From an uncultured Flavobacteriales bacterium (GTDB lineage: Bacteria > Bacteroidota > Bacteroidia > Flavobacteriales_E > Vicingaceae): a stretch of DNA of 64,000 nt. Location: assembly GCA_913056345.1 (NCBI GenBank), contig CAJXMH010000008.1, forward strand, positions 42,349 through 106,348, in the 5' to 3' direction. Of the stretch, positions 45,900-56,925 are shown one piece after another (the first letter of the stretch is position 1; every line of letters begins with the position of its first letter). The notes below the pieces were generated by a model. It did no database searches, was not told the origin of the DNA, and saw nothing but the letters and a program-made list of their open reading frames with translations. Position numbers and translations under genes: made by a program.

Positions 45900-46688
45900 C
45901 TATTTTACTTTTTCTTTTTTATTTAATACTTCTTCAATCCATTTGTGGGTTGATAATACTTCAGCTTTTCCTTTCCTTACGACAATATCATGTTCAAAAT
46001 GAGCAGACGGAAGACCATCAGCAGTTACAATTGTCCATCCATCCTGATCTTGTTTTACATTTCGTTTTCCAAGATTGATCATTGGCTCTATCGCAAGAAC
46101 TAATCCTTCCTTTAACTTCATTCCTGAACCACGTTTACCATAGTTAGGAACTTCAGGCGACTCATGCAAATTTTTACCTAAACCGTGACCTACAAGTTCT
46201 CTTACAACTCCGTATCCATGCTTTTCAGCTTTCTGTTGAACTGCAAAACCAATGTCTCCAATTCTGTTACCGGCTACAGCGGCATCAATCCCGTCTTGCA
46301 ATGATTCCTTTGTAACACTTAGTAAGGCTTTTATCTCATCACTAACATCGCCAACTTCAAAGGTATAAGCTACATCTCCAAAGAACTCGTTCAACAAAAC
46401 GCCGCAGTCAATAGAGATAATGTCTCCATTTTGAAGCGGTTTGTTTGATGGAATTCCGTGCACCACCTGTTTATTTACAGATGTACAAAGCGTATTTGGA
46501 AAACCATTATACCCTTTAAAACCGGGAACACCTCCGTGATCTTTGATGTAGGTTTCTGCTACCTGATCAAGCTCCAATGGCGTTACGCCAGGCTCTACAA
46601 GTTTTGCAACCTCCGCTAAAGTTTTACCAACAAGTAAAGAACTCTCTCGAATTAAATCGATTTCCTCTTCTGTTTTCAAGTATACCAT
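45900..46688 (-). CDS. map: Methionine aminopeptidase, type I
   Basis: A 262-residue M24A peptidase that removes the initiator Met from nascent chains. Metal ligands appear in [34 protein letters not shown] and the last SAHFEHD-type segment. There is no N-terminal zinc extension. It follows secY by 5 bases; no adk gene lies between them. Confidence 0.97.
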   Translation of the reverse strand: MVYLKTEEEIDLIRESSLLVGKTLAEVAKLVEPGVTPLELDQVAETYIKDHGGVPGFKGYNGFPNTLCTSVNKQVVHGIPSNKPLQNGDIISIDCGVLLNEFFGDVAYTFEVGDVSDEIKALLSVTKESLQDGIDAAVAGNRIGDIGFAVQQKAEKHGYGVVRELVGHGLGKNLHESPEVPNYGKRGSGMKLKEGLVLAIEPMINLGKRNVKQDQDGWTIVTADGLPSAHFEHDIVVRKGKAEVLSTHKWIEEVLNKKEKVK

Positions 46689-46693
46689 ATAAG

Positions 46694-48034
46694 CTATCCA
46701 GCCATATTTATACTTGATCTTCCCTTTATTCTTCCTGACTTCATTAAGCCATCATAATGTCTCATCAACAAATGGCTTTCAACTTGCTGTAAGGTGTCAA
46801 GAATAACCCCTACAAGTATTAATAAAGATGTTCCTCCATAAAACTGTGCGAACTGTCCGTTAACACCGAATATAGCTGCAAAAGCAGGCAAAATTGCCAC
46901 GATTGCCAAAAATATTGAACCCGGAAGGGTAATTTTTGAAAGAACATTATCTAAGAAGTCTGCGGTTCTTTTCCCTGGTTTGACCCCCGGTATAAAACCA
47001 CCGTTCTTCTTCATATCTTCCGCCATCTGGTTTGGATTCACTGTCACTGCTGTATAAAAATAGGTAAAGCCTATAATCAATATAGCGAATATGAAGTTGT
47101 ACCAAAAACCCGTAAAATCACTTAAAGCTGCTGTTACACCTGTAAGTGAATCTGAATCGGCAAAACCCGCCAAGGTAATGGGAATAAACATAATCGCCTG
47201 AGCAAAAATGATTGGCATTACACCTGCGGCATTCACTTTAAGAGGAATGTATTGTCTCACACCTCCATATTGTTTATTACCAACAACTCTTTTAGCAAAC
47301 TGGACGGGCACTCGACGTGTACCTTGTACCAAAAGAATGGTCGCTATAATAACAAGCAGCAAAATTACCAATTCTACTAATAGTATTACAAGTCCTCCAC
47401 CTTTAACTCTAGATGCAAATTCTGCTACGAATGCAAAAGGAAGATTTGCAATAATTCCAATCATGATAATCAAGGAGATACCATTGCCTAAACCCTTCTC
47501 CGTAATACGCTCTCCTAACCACATTACAAACATGGTACCTGTGATGAGAATAATTACGGTTGATATCCACCAAAAGGCGGTGTCAGGTCTTACTATTTCA
47601 CCTGCTGCGGTTAATTCAGGTACTTGTGAAGCGATGTATCCAGGTGCTTGAAATCCAACAATAGCTATTGTAAGCATTCTTGTAATCTGGTTGATCTTTC
47701 TTCGACCACTCTCTCCTTCTTTCTGAAGTTTCTGAAAATAAGGGATAGCAATTCCCAGAAGTTGAACAACAATAGAAGCTGATATATAAGGCATAATTCC
47801 TAAAGCAAAGATTGATGCTCGTGAAAAAGCACCACCTGCAAAAAGGTCAAGAAGACCAGCAATTCCTCCACCTGCGCCTGCATTGGCAACCGCTAGTGCA
47901 TCAGAATCAACACCTGGTATTACGATATACGATCCTAATCTGTAGATCAACAATAACCCTAGGGTATTTAAGATCCTTAGACGTAGATCCTCTATCGTCC
48001 AAATATTCTTTAATGTTTCTAAAAATCGCTTCAT
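46694..48034 (-). CDS. secY: Preprotein translocase subunit SecY
   Basis: A 446-residue, 10-helix channel protein. It shows LLIYRLGSYIVIPGVD in helix 1, ASIFALGIMPYISASIVVQLL, GNGISLIIMIGI, and the long cytoplasmic loop with RRVPVQFAKR, followed by PGKRTADFLDNVLSKITLPG. SecY forms the inner-membrane protein-conducting pore. It lies 8 bases after rplO, as in most spc operons. Confidence 0.98.
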   Translation of the reverse strand: MKRFLETLKNIWTIEDLRLRILNTLGLLLIYRLGSYIVIPGVDSDALAVANAGAGGGIAGLLDLFAGGAFSRASIFALGIMPYISASIVVQLLGIAIPYFQKLQKEGESGRRKINQITRMLTIAIVGFQAPGYIASQVPELTAAGEIVRPDTAFWWISTVIILITGTMFVMWLGERITEKGLGNGISLIIMIGIIANLPFAFVAEFASRVKGGGLVILLVELVILLLVIIATILLVQGTRRVPVQFAKRVVGNKQYGGVRQYIPLKVNAAGVMPIIFAQAIMFIPITLAGFADSDSLTGVTAALSDFTGFWYNFIFAILIIGFTYFYTAVTVNPNQMAEDMKKNGGFIPGVKPGKRTADFLDNVLSKITLPGSIFLAIVAILPAFAAIFGVNGQFAQFYGGTSLLILVGVILDTLQQVESHLLMRHYDGLMKSGRIKGRSSINMAG

Positions 48035-48042
48035 ACTAATTT

Positions 48043-48489
48043 TTAAACTGTTTCAGCTTGACCACCTTGGGCTTCAATAGCTTCTTTTGCAGATGCAGAA
48101 AAAGCGTGAGCTCTTACTTTCAACTTTGCTTCTAACTTTCCTCTACCTAAAATTTTAATCAAACTACTTTTTGATGCAAGTCCATTCTCAATCAAAACAT
48201 CTAAATTGATTTCATCTACCTTCTTGCGATCAACAATCTGCTGCAAAGCGTCGAGGTTAACACCTTTGTATTCTTTTCTGTTTATGTTAGAGAAACCAAA
48301 TTTTGGAACTCTTCTTTGAAGTGGCATTTGTCCACCTTCAAAACCAACTTTCTTTGAGTATCCAGATCTAGATTTAGCACCCTTATGCCCTCTTGCTGCA
48401 GTACCGCCTTTGCCGGAACCTTCGCCTCTTCCTACTCGCTTATTCTTTTTGGTAGAACCTTCTGCAGGTTTTAAATTACTTAAGTCCAT
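48043..48489 (-). CDS. rplO: 50S ribosomal protein L15
   Basis: A 148-residue L15 with the Gly/Lys-rich N-terminal extension (KKNKRVGRGEGSGKGGTAARGHKG), FEGGQMPLQRRVPKFGF and a C-terminal globular domain. It follows rpmD by 18 bases. Confidence 0.98.
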   Translation of the reverse strand: MDLSNLKPAEGSTKKNKRVGRGEGSGKGGTAARGHKGAKSRSGYSKKVGFEGGQMPLQRRVPKFGFSNINRKEYKGVNLDALQQIVDRKKVDEINLDVLIENGLASKSSLIKILGRGKLEAKLKVRAHAFSASAKEAIEAQGGQAETV

Positions 48490-48507
48490 TTCTTTGACTT
48501 TTAAAAT

Positions 48508-48687
48508 TTACACCGATTCAACGGATACTAAATGCTTTACTTTATTAACCATTCCCATAATTTGAGGTGTATCCTCATGTTCTACTGTCTTATGGTTTCT
48601 TGTCAGACCTAAAGCATCTAAAGTAGCTTTTTGATCTTTTGGTCGATTAATTCGACTTCTTATTTGTGTTATTTTCAATTTTGCCAT
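48508..48687 (-). CDS. rpmD: 50S ribosomal protein L30
   Basis: A 59-residue L30 (AKLKITQIRSRINRPKDQKATL, LGLTRNHKTVEHEDTPQI). Two ATG codons are adjacent; the second (48687) gives the usual N-terminus MAKLKI. It lies 11 bases after rpsE in the usual spc order. Confidence 0.96.
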   Translation of the reverse strand: MAKLKITQIRSRINRPKDQKATLDALGLTRNHKTVEHEDTPQIMGMVNKVKHLVSVESV

Positions 48688-48698
48688 CACTCCTAAAT

Positions 48699-49217
48699 TT
48701 ATCCGTTAAAAACTACATCTAGGTTAACGCCTCTATGCTTAGCTACCGTGTAAGCATCTCTCATGTTCTCGAGCGCTTTTACAGTAGCCTTAACCACATT
48801 GTGCGGATTTGAAGAACCTTTAGATTTAGCTAGTACATCGTGGATTCCCACACTCTCTAATACAGCACGCATCGCACCACCGGCAATTACACCAGTACCA
48901 CCTGAAGCAGGCTTAATAAAAACCTGAGCCCCTCCATAACGCGCCTCTTGCTCGTGCGGCACAGTATCATTTACTACAGGTACTTTAATCAAATTCTTCT
49001 TAGCGTCATCAATTCCTTTTGAAATCGCCTCAGTTACTTCATTGGCTTTACCCAATCCATAACCTACTATTCCATTCTCGTTTCCAACTACTACAATAGC
49101 TGAAAAACTAAAGTGTCTACCACCTTTGGTAACTTTCGTTACACGTTGAATTCCAACTAAACGATCTTTTAGTTCGATTTCGCTAGATTTTACTCTTTTT
49201 GTATTTGCGTTAGCCAT
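48699..49217 (-). CDS. rpsE: 30S ribosomal protein S5
   Basis: A 172-residue S5 with the double-stranded RNA-binding segment ([31 protein letters not shown]) and the C-terminal [32 protein letters not shown]. It helps decoding accuracy at the small-subunit shoulder. Confidence 0.98.
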   Translation of the reverse strand: MANANTKRVKSSEIELKDRLVGIQRVTKVTKGGRHFSFSAIVVVGNENGIVGYGLGKANEVTEAISKGIDDAKKNLIKVPVVNDTVPHEQEARYGGAQVFIKPASGGTGVIAGGAMRAVLESVGIHDVLAKSKGSSNPHNVVKATVKALENMRDAYTVAKHRGVNLDVVFNG

Positions 49218-49241
49218 AATTAAATTTTCTTAGTACTCTGC

Positions 49242-49598
49242 TTAAAAGTTTAATCCACCTTCTCTAGCTCCATCAGCCAAAGCTTTTACTCTTCCATGGT
49301 AGAGATAACCATTTCGATCAAAAGATACTTTCTCAATTCCTGCAGCTTTTGCTTTTTCAGCAACTTTCTTCCCAACAGCCTGAGCAATCTCGATTTTAGG
49401 ACCTTTCTTACCTGCAATCTCTTTATCGCGAGAAGAAACAGCCATCAAGGTCTTACCGCTAAGGTCATCAACCAGCTGAGCATATATTTCTTTATTGCTT
49501 CTAAAAACTGACATTCTAGGCCTTTCAGCAGTTCCTTGAACTACCTTTCTAATTCTCCTCTTAATTCGAGTACGTCTTTGTAACTTAGATAAACTCAT
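49242..49598 (-). CDS. rplR: 50S ribosomal protein L18
   Basis: A 118-residue L18 that binds 5S r[23 protein letters not shown] and the C-terminal [26 protein letters not shown] are diagnostic. It follows rplF by 9 bases. Confidence 0.98.
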   Translation of the reverse strand: MSLSKLQRRTRIKRRIRKVVQGTAERPRMSVFRSNKEIYAQLVDDLSGKTLMAVSSRDKEIAGKKGPKIEIAQAVGKKVAEKAKAAGIEKVSFDRNGYLYHGRVKALADGAREGGLNF

Positions 49599-49607
49599 AT
49601 CTTTCTA

Positions 49608-50162
49608 TTATTTAGCAGCAGCTTTCCCTGCTTTTCTTCTAATGTATTCACCAACAAATCTTACTCCTTTACCTTTGTATGGCTCAGGCTTTCTAAGTGA
49701 TTTGATTTTAGCAGCCACTTGACCGATTAATTGCTTATCGTGCGATTCTAATGTAACCAAAGGATTCTTTCCACGTTCTGATTGAGTTTCGACTTTAACC
49801 TCTTTAGGCAATTCAAAAACAATCGGGTGAGAATAACCAAGAGCTAATTCTAATCGTTGGCCTTGGTTAGATGCTCTGTAACCTACTCCAACAAGCTCCA
49901 TTTGCTTTTTGTATCCGTTATTTACACCTTCAACCATATTGTTAATCAATGCGCGGTAAAGACCGTGCTTTGATTTATGGTCTTTGTTCTCAGAGTGACG
50001 CTCCAAGGTAATGATTCCATTATCATCTTTAACTGTAATAACAGGATCAATGGTTTCAGTAAGCTCCCCTTTGGGACCTTTAATGGATACAACATTTTTA
50101 TCACTCACTGAGATTTCAACTCCCTTGGGTAACTCTATCTGTGCTAAGCCTATTCGTGACAT
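49608..50162 (-). CDS. rplF: 50S ribosomal protein L6
   Basis: A 184-residue L6 with two similar halves; MSRIGLAQIELPKGVEI at the start and the signature PEPYKGKGVRFVGEYIRRKAGK at the end. It lies near the factor-binding site. It follows rpsH by 15 bases. Confidence 0.98.
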   Translation of the reverse strand: MSRIGLAQIELPKGVEISVSDKNVVSIKGPKGELTETIDPVITVKDDNGIITLERHSENKDHKSKHGLYRALINNMVEGVNNGYKKQMELVGVGYRASNQGQRLELALGYSHPIVFELPKEVKVETQSERGKNPLVTLESHDKQLIGQVAAKIKSLRKPEPYKGKGVRFVGEYIRRKAGKAAAK

Positions 50163-50177
50163 GTCTAAATTCTCTTT

Positions 50178-50576
50178 TTAATATACGTGACAAAGAACCT
50201 CTCCGCCAACTTTTTGGTTACGTGCCTCTTTATCGGTCATTACCCCTTTTGAGGTAGAGATAATAGCAATACCGAGACCGTTAATCACTCTCGGTAAATT
50301 ATCCGATTTTGCATATTTTCTCAAACCTGGTTTTGAAGCTCTGCTAAGACTCTTGATAGCTGAAACTTTTGATACAGGATGGTACTTTAAAGCAATTTTG
50401 ATTGTTCCCTGTGGGTTGCTTCCCTCTTCAAACTTATAGTTGAGAATATACCCTTTCTCAAAAAGAATCTTGGTAATCTCTTTTTTTAAGTTGGAAGCAG
50501 GTATCTCTACAATACGATGCTTAGCTGCAACGGCGTTGCGAACTCTAGTTAAATAATCTGCTACTGGATCTGTCAT
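50178..50576 (-). CDS. rpsH: 30S ribosomal protein S8
   Basis: A 132-residue S8: [25 protein letters not shown] core, and the C-terminal [20 protein letters not shown] with GGEVLCHVY. It binds the central domain of 16S rRNA and in E. coli represses the spc operon. Confidence 0.98.
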   Translation of the reverse strand: MTDPVADYLTRVRNAVAAKHRIVEIPASNLKKEITKILFEKGYILNYKFEEGSNPQGTIKIALKYHPVSKVSAIKSLSRASKPGLRKYAKSDNLPRVINGLGIAIISTSKGVMTDKEARNQKVGGEVLCHVY

Positions 50577-50593
50577 TTCTTCTTACTTTATAA

Positions 50594-50863
50594 TTACCAA
50601 CTAGCTTTTTTAACCCCGGGGATAAGACCTGAACTAGCCATCTCTCTAAATTTTACCCTAGAGATACCAAACTGTCTCATATAACCTTTTGGTCTACCAG
50701 TTAATTTACATCTGTTATGCATGCGAACCGGAGCAGAGTTTTTCGGAAGCTTCTGTATAGCTTCCCAATCTCCTGCCTCTTTTAGAGCTGCTCTCTTTTC
50801 AGCATACTTGGCAACCATTTTTTCGCGCTTTCTTTCACGCGCTTTCATTGATTCTTTAGCCAT
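50594..50863 (-). CDS. rpsN: 30S ribosomal protein S14, zinc-free form
   Basis: An 89-residue S14 of the longer C-minus type: no CxxC pairs, with a helical N-terminal part ([24 protein letters not shown]) and [25 protein letters not shown]. It starts 2 bases after the rplE stop. Together with the zinc-poor L36 it suggests that zinc-independent forms are the main copies here. Confidence 0.97.
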   Translation of the reverse strand: MAKESMKARERKREKMVAKYAEKRAALKEAGDWEAIQKLPKNSAPVRMHNRCKLTGRPKGYMRQFGISRVKFREMASSGLIPGVKKASW

Positions 50864-50865
50864 TT

Positions 50866-51426
50866 CTATTGTTCGTTTTTATTCTTTTTAAACGGCATCC
50901 CAAATTCTTTCAAAAGAGCTCGGGCTTCTTCGTTTGTTTCAGCAGTGGTAACGAAAGTGATATCCATTCCACCTATATTTTTTACCTTGTCAATATCAAT
51001 CTCAGGAAATATGATCTGCTCCTTTACCCCTAGGGTGTAGTTTCCTCTACCATCAAATCCTTTATTGCTAATTCCTTGAAAGTCTCTTGTTCTTGGCAAA
51101 GAAACAGCAATCAGACGGTCTAAGAATTCATACATATTGTCTCCTCTAAGCGTTACGCGAACACCAATTGGCATTCCTTTTCGAAGCTTAAAGTTTGAGA
51201 TATCTTTTTTCGAATATGTAGCTACTGCTTTTTGACCAGCGATAGCAGTCATTTCTTCTACAGCAGAATCGATCATTTTCTTATCAGAAACAGCGCCACC
51301 CACTCCTTGGTTAAGGCAAATCTTCTGCAGTTTTGGAATCTGCATGCTACTCTTATACTTAAAGGCTGTCATCAAATTCTCTTTGATGTCTCCTTTGTAC
51401 TTGTCTTTTAATCTCGGTGTATACAT
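50866..51426 (-). CDS. rplE: 50S ribosomal protein L5
   Basis: A 186-residue L5 that binds 5S r[56 protein letters not shown] and a C-terminal helix. Its ATG overlaps the last base of the rplX stop, so the two are translationally coupled. Confidence 0.98.
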   Translation of the reverse strand: MYTPRLKDKYKGDIKENLMTAFKYKSSMQIPKLQKICLNQGVGGAVSDKKMIDSAVEEMTAIAGQKAVATYSKKDISNFKLRKGMPIGVRVTLRGDNMYEFLDRLIAVSLPRTRDFQGISNKGFDGRGNYTLGVKEQIIFPEIDIDKVKNIGGMDITFVTTAETNEEARALLKEFGMPFKKNKNEQ

Positions 51427-51752
51427 TACTTAATTACCTCCCCAGACTTTTTTGAATATCGAACTGATTTGTTGTCTTCTTTTCTTCTACCAACACGAGT
51501 TGGTTCGCCACTTGAAGGGTCTATCAACATCACATTTGAAATATGTATTGGTGCATCTTGTTTCAAGATTCCACCTTCTTGATTCTGTTGATTAGGTTTG
51601 GTGTGCTTACTGTTTTTTCTAATGCCGTCACCTTCAAGTATAATTCTAGAAGTTTCAGGAAATACTTTAATTACCTTTCCTTCTTGGCCCTTTGAAACAC
51701 CAGCAATCACTTTTACCTGATCACCTTTCTTTATGTGTAATTTCTTGCTCAT
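51426..51752 (-). CDS. rplX: 50S ribosomal protein L24
   Basis: A 108-residue L24 with a KOW motif ([27 protein letters not shown]) and [18 protein letters not shown]. It is an early assembly protein at the exit tunnel. It overlaps rplE by one base. Confidence 0.98.
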   Translation of the reverse strand: MSKKLHIKKGDQVKVIAGVSKGQEGKVIKVFPETSRIILEGDGIRKNSKHTKPNQQNQEGGILKQDAPIHISNVMLIDPSSGEPTRVGRRKEDNKSVRYSKKSGEVIK

Positions 51753-51762
51753 AATTCTTCGC

Positions 51763-52131
51763 TTAAAGCACTTCAGGTGCTAATGATACAATTTTCATGA
51801 ACTGCTTCTCTCTAAGTTCTCTCGCTACAGGACCGAAAATACGCGTACCACGCATTTCTCCTGTTTCATTTAAGAGAACAACGGCATTGTTATCAAAACG
51901 AATGTAAGATCCATCTTGTCTTCTTACTTCTTTCTTTGACCTTACAATAACCGCTTTTGAAACCGCTCCTTTTTTGATATTGCCTGAAGGCATGGCTGAT
52001 TTAACAGATACAACAACTGTATCTCCTATCGAAGCATATCTTCTTTTTGTTCCTCCCAATACTCTGATACAAAGTACCTCTTTGGCACCGCTGTTATCAG
52101 CTACGGTCATTCTTGATTCCTGCTGTATCAT
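51763..52131 (-). CDS. rplN: 50S ribosomal protein L14
   Basis: A 122-residue L14: [47 protein letters not shown] and [13 protein letters not shown]. It sits at the intersubunit face. It starts 2 bases after the rpsQ stop. Confidence 0.98.
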   Translation of the reverse strand: MIQQESRMTVADNSGAKEVLCIRVLGGTKRRYASIGDTVVVSVKSAMPSGNIKKGAVSKAVIVRSKKEVRRQDGSYIRFDNNAVVLLNETGEMRGTRIFGPVARELREKQFMKIVSLAPEVL

Positions 52132-52133
52132 AA

Positions 52134-52394
52134 TTACTTAACTCTTTCTATAACCTCTACTAATCTCCAATTCTTATTCTTACTCATTGGACGAGTCTCC
52201 ATGATCTTTACTGTATCTCCTACATTACAATCATTTTTCTCATCATGCGCCATGAACTTAGAAGTGGTTTTAATAAACTTTCCATACATGGGGTGCTTAA
52301 CTCTACCTTCAACGGCTATGGTAATTGACTTATCCATTTTGTTGCTAACCACAACCCCGACTCTTTCCTTTCTTAGGTTTCTTTTATTTTCCAT
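52134..52394 (-). CDS. rpsQ: 30S ribosomal protein S17
   Basis: An 86-residue OB-fold S17: [43 protein letters not shown] and [14 protein letters not shown]. It follows rpmC by 8 bases. Confidence 0.98.
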   Translation of the reverse strand: MENKRNLRKERVGVVVSNKMDKSITIAVEGRVKHPMYGKFIKTTSKFMAHDEKNDCNVGDTVKIMETRPMSKNKNWRLVEVIERVK

Positions 52395-52402
52395 GGCTTC
52401 TA

Positions 52403-52609
52403 TTATTTAGATTGAGCTTCTGAAAGTTCTCTTTTTCGTAGCTCCGTTTTCAACCTTGCTACTGTTTTGCGCACTGCAGTAATCTGTTTTGGATTCTCTA
52501 AAGGAGAAACGGCATGATTCATTTTCAGTTTGCTCAACAAATCAGTCTGTTCTGCAAGATTTTCTTGCAAATCGTCCACGCTTAAATTCTTAATATCAAC
52601 TTGTTTCAT
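52403..52609 (-). CDS. rpmC: 50S ribosomal protein L29
   Basis: A 68-residue two-helix L29: [30 protein letters not shown] and [24 protein letters not shown]. It lies near the exit tunnel. It follows rplP by 11 bases. Confidence 0.97.
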   Translation of the reverse strand: MKQVDIKNLSVDDLQENLAEQTDLLSKLKMNHAVSPLENPKQITAVRKTVARLKTELRKRELSEAQSK

Positions 52610-52620
52610 TTCCTAATCCT

Positions 52621-53040
52621 TTAGGATTTATAATCTCTTCTTACAATAAACTTGGTCTTCACCGGAAGTTTTTGAGCAGCTAGCCTCATTGCTTCTTGAG
52701 CAATTTCTAATGAAACACCATCGGCTTCAAAAAGAATTCTACCCGGTCTTACAGGCGCAACCCATAATTCAGGTGCTCCCTTACCTTTACCCATCCTAAC
52801 TTCAGCAGGCTTCTTTGTTACAGGTTTGTCTGGAAAAATTCTAATCCAAATCTGTCCTTCCCGTTTCATGTATCGTGTAACCGCAATACGAGCAGCTTCA
52901 ATCTGTCGGGCAGTAATCCAACCCTCCTCCAAAGTTTTGATCGCAAAACTTCCAAATGCTAACTGATGGCCTCTCTGGGAAACACCCTTCATGCGGCCTT
53001 TCTGCATTTTTCTGAACTTTGTCCTTTTCGGCTGTAACAT
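52621..53040 (-). CDS. rplP: 50S ribosomal protein L16
   Basis: A 139-residue L16: [65 protein letters not shown]. It helps position A-site tRNA. It follows rpsC by 21 bases. Confidence 0.98.
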   Translation of the reverse strand: MLQPKRTKFRKMQKGRMKGVSQRGHQLAFGSFAIKTLEEGWITARQIEAARIAVTRYMKREGQIWIRIFPDKPVTKKPAEVRMGKGKGAPELWVAPVRPGRILFEADGVSLEIAQEAMRLAAQKLPVKTKFIVRRDYKS

Positions 53041-53061
53041 CTCTCTTGATTCTTTTTATGC

Positions 53062-53778
53062 TTAGTTTCTTTTTCTTGCTCCTCTAGATCTTCCACCTTG
53101 TTTCTTCCCAGCTCCTGCTTTGTTAGAAACAATATTGGGGGATAGATCACGCTTTCCGTAGATTTCACCTTTACAGATCCATACTTTAACTCCGATTCTT
53201 CCATAAGTTGTATGTGCCTCAGATAAAGCATAATCAATATCAGCTCTAAATGTGTGGAGTGGTATTCTACCTTCTTTGTAAAATTCTGTACGCGCCATTT
53301 CAGCGCCACCTAGACGGCCACTTACCATTACCTTTATTCCTTCAGCTCCCATTCTCATAGTAGAAGCAACAGACATCTTTGCTGCTCTTCTGAATGAGAT
53401 CCGACCTTCTATTTGTCTTGCGACACTGTCTGCAACTAATTTTGCATCAAGTTCAGGTCTTTTGATCTCAAAAATATTGATCTGAACGTCTTTCTTAGTT
53501 AATTTTTTTAATTCTTCTTTAAGCTTATCAACCTCTTTTCCTCCTTTACCGATTATGATTCCCGGACGAGAAGTATTGATGGTTACCGTAATCAATTTTA
53601 AGGTGCGCTCAATTACAATTTTCGCAATACTAGCTTTAACCAGCCTTGCATTAAGATACTGACGAATCTTATCATCTTCTGCAATCTTATCACCATAGTT
53701 ACGACCCCCGTACCAGTTGGAGTCCCAACCTTTGATGATTCCTAAACGATTTGAAATTGGATTTGCTTTTTGTCCCAT
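53062..53778 (-). CDS. rpsC: 30S ribosomal protein S3
   Basis: A 238-residue S3 with a KH domain ([22 protein letters not shown]), the [21 protein letters not shown] segment, and [22 protein letters not shown]. The C-terminal 25 residues are Gly/Lys/Arg-rich. It lines the mRNA entry channel. Confidence 0.98.
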   Translation of the reverse strand: MGQKANPISNRLGIIKGWDSNWYGGRNYGDKIAEDDKIRQYLNARLVKASIAKIVIERTLKLITVTINTSRPGIIIGKGGKEVDKLKEELKKLTKKDVQINIFEIKRPELDAKLVADSVARQIEGRISFRRAAKMSVASTMRMGAEGIKVMVSGRLGGAEMARTEFYKEGRIPLHTFRADIDYALSEAHTTYGRIGVKVWICKGEIYGKRDLSPNIVSNKAGAGKKQGGRSRGARKRN

Positions 53779-53790
53779 TATCTCAGTATC

Positions 53791-54204
53791 CTATTTATTT
53801 AAATTCTCTTGAGTTAATTTATCTACCGCGATGGTAACGTGGTTTGAACGCTTACGAATACGGTGTCCCCTTCCCTGTGGTGCAGGTCTAAGACGCTTTA
53901 ACATTCTTGCACTATCAACTTTTACCTCTGTAATTACTAAGTGATTGTCCTCAGGTCTCTCTCCTTCATTCTTTGCTTCCCAATTGGCAATAGCAGAACG
54001 CAATAGTTTCTCCATTCGTCCTGATGCCTCTTTAGGGCTATACTGTAAAATCGATAGCGCTTTTGATACCTCTTCTCCACGAATCATGTCAGCTACCAAC
54101 CTCATTTTTCTTGGAGAGGTAGGGCAATTTTTAAGAGTCGCGAAACTGTGGCTCTTTCTTGCTTCTTTTGCTGCTTCCGCTTTTATTCTTTTCCGTGCAC
54201 CCAT
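53791..54204 (-). CDS. rplV: 50S ribosomal protein L22
   Basis: A 137-residue L22: [40 protein letters not shown], and the exit-tunnel loop [22 protein letters not shown]. The loop is where macrolide-resistance changes occur in other species; nothing unusual is seen. Confidence 0.98.
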   Translation of the reverse strand: MGARKRIKAEAAKEARKSHSFATLKNCPTSPRKMRLVADMIRGEEVSKALSILQYSPKEASGRMEKLLRSAIANWEAKNEGERPEDNHLVITEVKVDSARMLKRLRPAPQGRGHRIRKRSNHVTIAVDKLTQENLNK

Positions 54205-54215
54205 AGTTGTGTATT

Positions 54216-54497
54216 CTATCGTTTACCTTTATCTTTTTTATTGCCTCCATGACCTCTAAAGGTTCTTGTTGGAGCAAACTCCCCTAACTTGTGTCCAACC
54301 ATGTTTTCAGTTACATAAACAGGGATAAACTTGTTCCCATTATGAACTGCAATGGTTAAACCAACAAAATCAGGTGTAATCATTGAAGCCCGCGACCATG
54401 TTTTGATTACTGACTTCTTGCCTGAACTTTGTGCATTATCAACCTTAGCGGCTAACTTGTAATATACAAAAGGGGGTTTCTTTAATGAACGACTCAT
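54216..54497 (-). CDS. rpsS: 30S ribosomal protein S19
   Basis: A 93-residue S19: [44 protein letters not shown], and [20 protein letters not shown]. It is part of the small-subunit head. It follows rplB by 11 bases. Confidence 0.98.
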   Translation of the reverse strand: MSRSLKKPPFVYYKLAAKVDNAQSSGKKSVIKTWSRASMITPDFVGLTIAVHNGNKFIPVYVTENMVGHKLGEFAPTRTFRGHGGNKKDKGKR

Positions 54498-54508
54498 AAT
54501 TGTCTTCT

Positions 54509-55333
54509 TTATTTCTTTCTTCTCTCAATAATGTACTTCGATGATAATTTCTTTGGAGCACGTGTTTTGTAACCTTTTGCAGGAACTCCATTTCTAGATC
54601 TTGGATGACCTCCAGAAGCTCTTCCTTCTCCTCCACCCATTGGGTGATCTACAGGATTCATCACAACACCACGAACTCTTGGTCTTCTACCCAACCATCT
54701 TGACTTACCTGCTTTACCAGCACGCTCTAACATATGATCAGAATTAGACACCATTCCAATAGTTGCTAAACAAGTACCCAAGATCAATCTTACTTCACTT
54801 GAAGGCATCTTTATACCAACATACTTTCCCTCTCTTGAAACTACCTGCGCATATGAACCTGCACTTCTTGCTAGCTTACCGCCTTGTTTTGGTCTAAGCT
54901 CTATATTATGGATTACAGAACCCATAGGCACTTCAGATAAGTATAGTGTATTGCCAACTTCAGGCTCAACACCTTTTCCCGACTTAACGGTTTGACCAAC
55001 CTCTATACCTTTAGGAGCAATAATATAACGCTTCTCTCCGTCAGCATACTTAATCAAAGAGATTCTAGCAGAACGGTTTGGATCATACTCGACTGTAGCA
55101 ACAATTCCTGGAACGCCGAATTTATCACGATTAAAATCGATAGAACGGTAACGCTTCTTATGACCACCACCAATGTAGCGCATGGTCATCTTACCACTGT
55201 TATTTCTACCACCAGACTTAGACGTACCTTTAAGCAAAGACTTCTGAGGGGCTTTGTCTGAAAGCTCTTCAAAAGTAGAAGCAATCTTATGTCGTTGTCC
55301 TGGAGTAGTTGGTTTTAATTTCTTTACTGCCAT
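54509..55333 (-). CDS. rplB: 50S ribosomal protein L2
   Basis: A 274-residue L2: [17 protein letters not shown], the [21 protein letters not shown] segment, and the C-terminal signature [25 protein letters not shown] with the conserved His near the peptidyl-transferase centre. It follows rplW by 11 bases. Confidence 0.98.
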   Translation of the reverse strand: MAVKKLKPTTPGQRHKIASTFEELSDKAPQKSLLKGTSKSGGRNNSGKMTMRYIGGGHKKRYRSIDFNRDKFGVPGIVATVEYDPNRSARISLIKYADGEKRYIIAPKGIEVGQTVKSGKGVEPEVGNTLYLSEVPMGSVIHNIELRPKQGGKLARSAGSYAQVVSREGKYVGIKMPSSEVRLILGTCLATIGMVSNSDHMLERAGKAGKSRWLGRRPRVRGVVMNPVDHPMGGGEGRASGGHPRSRNGVPAKGYKTRAPKKLSSKYIIERRKK

Positions 55334-55344
55334 CTTCCTATCTT

Positions 55345-55635
55345 TTATATATTGCTGTAAAAGTCAATTACGTCACCATCAGTTAAGGTAACAACTGCCT
55401 TTTTCACTTTATCAGTGCGGCCTTCTACCCAACCATTCTTCGTGTAACGCGTTTTTCTTTTACCTTTATAAGTCATAGTGTTTACGTTGTCAACCGAAAC
55501 ACCATACATCTTCTCTACAGCATCTTTAATCTGCAACTTATTGGCCTTATGATCTACCACAAAACCATACCGGTTTGACTCTTCCGTAAGAGCCGACATT
55601 TTTTCAGTAATGATTGGTTTTTTTAATATACTCAT
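55345..55635 (-). CDS. rplW: 50S ribosomal protein L23
   Basis: A 96-residue L23: [63 protein letters not shown]. It is the docking site of trigger factor and SRP at the exit tunnel. The ATG at 55635, 10 bases after rplD, is preferred over a TTG six bases upstream. Confidence 0.97.
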   Translation of the reverse strand: MSILKKPIITEKMSALTEESNRYGFVVDHKANKLQIKDAVEKMYGVSVDNVNTMTYKGKRKTRYTKNGWVEGRTDKVKKAVVTLTDGDVIDFYSNI

Positions 55636-55645
55636 GACCAATTGT

Positions 55646-56272
55646 TTAGCTTAATAATGTTTCAATCTTCTCTATCGAACCCTCAGACAATAAAACACTC
55701 TTGGCATTCATTATGTCATAAGTATTTATTTCTGAAGCAGTTACAACTTTTACTCCCTGCAAATTTCGGGAGGACAAATATAAGTTTTTATTTAAATCAG
55801 AAACAACGATCAATGTTTTTTTCTCGATATTTCCCATCTTTCCTATCGACTGCGCTACTGCTTTGGTTTTTGGGGCATCCAGTTGAATTTCTTCAATTAC
55901 TTGAAGCTGACCCTCCTTCACTTTGTATGACAAAGCTGACTTGCGAGCTAACTTCTTAAGTTTTTTGTTCAACTTAAAGGAGTAATCTCTTGGTCTTGGA
56001 CCAAATACAGTTCCTCCACCTCTGAACAACGGTGATTTGATGCTACCAGCACGGGCGGTTCCGGTACCCTTTTGTTTTTTAATCTTTCGTGTAGAACCTG
56101 TAATTTCTGCTCTTTCCTTAGACTTGCTAGTTCCCTGACGCTGATTCGCTAGAAACTGTTTAACATCAAGGTAAATCGCGTGGTCGTTTGGTTCTATCTT
56201 ATAGATTGAATCAGAAAGCTTCGCTTTTTTGCTGCTTTCTTTTCCTTCTTTATTGATAATGCTTAATTCCAT
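55646..56272 (-). CDS. rplD: 50S ribosomal protein L4
   Basis: A 208-residue L4: the central basic loop GSTRKIKKQKGTGTARAGSIKSP and RGGGTVFGPRPRDYSFKLNKK reach the exit tunnel, and the rest is the globular alpha/beta domain. In E. coli L4 represses the S10 operon; whether it does here is unknown. Confidence 0.98.
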   Translation of the reverse strand: MELSIINKEGKESSKKAKLSDSIYKIEPNDHAIYLDVKQFLANQRQGTSKSKERAEITGSTRKIKKQKGTGTARAGSIKSPLFRGGGTVFGPRPRDYSFKLNKKLKKLARKSALSYKVKEGQLQVIEEIQLDAPKTKAVAQSIGKMGNIEKKTLIVVSDLNKNLYLSSRNLQGVKVVTASEINTYDIMNAKSVLLSEGSIEKIETLLS

Positions 56273-56292
56273 TGTATAATCCTCCGATGAGA

Positions 56293-56907
56293 TTAATTAC
56301 TGATTAGTACAGTTGACCCTTTAGCACCGGGAACAGATCCCTTTACTACGATTAAATTCTTTTCAGGGTAAACCTTAACGATTTTCAAGTTTTGTATAGT
56401 GGTTTTGGTATTACCCATCTGGCCAGCCATTCGTGTTCCTTTGAATACTCTTGAAGGGTCTGAACCCGCTCCAATAGCTCCCGGCGCACGCAATCTGTTA
56501 TGCTGACCGTGTGTAGCATCACCAACACCGGCGAAACCGTGTCTTCTTACCACTCCTTGAAAACCTTTACCTTTCGTTTTGCCAGTCACATCAACCCAAG
56601 CACCTTCCGCAAATAGATCAGCTTTCAGTTCATCACCAAGCTTAACACCTTCAACAGCATCAACCTCAACTAGGTGACGCTTGGGACTTGTCTTCGCTTT
56701 TTTGAAATGGCCTTTCATGGCTTCAGAGGTAGTCTTCTCTTTTCGCTCACCAAAAGCAATCTGAACTGAGTTGTAGCCGTCTTTTTCCTCGGTTTTGACT
56801 TGTGTAACTACACAAGGACCGGCCTCCAAAACTGTGCATGGAATATTCTTTCCCTCGGCACTGAAGACGCTAGTCATTCCTATTTTTTTTCCTAGTAAAC
56901 CTGGCAT
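56293..56907 (-). CDS. rplC: 50S ribosomal protein L3
   Basis: A 204-residue L3: [31 protein letters not shown], and the extended loop [36 protein letters not shown] containing the glutamine that PrmB methylates in other bacteria. It follows rpsJ by 18 bases. Confidence 0.98.
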   Translation of the reverse strand: MPGLLGKKIGMTSVFSAEGKNIPCTVLEAGPCVVTQVKTEEKDGYNSVQIAFGERKEKTTSEAMKGHFKKAKTSPKRHLVEVDAVEGVKLGDELKADLFAEGAWVDVTGKTKGKGFQGVVRRHGFAGVGDATHGQHNRLRAPGAIGAGSDPSRVFKGTRMAGQMGNTKTTIQNLKIVKVYPEKNLIVVKGSVPGAKGSTVLISN

Positions 56908-56925
56908 TTTATCTCAATTAAATAA

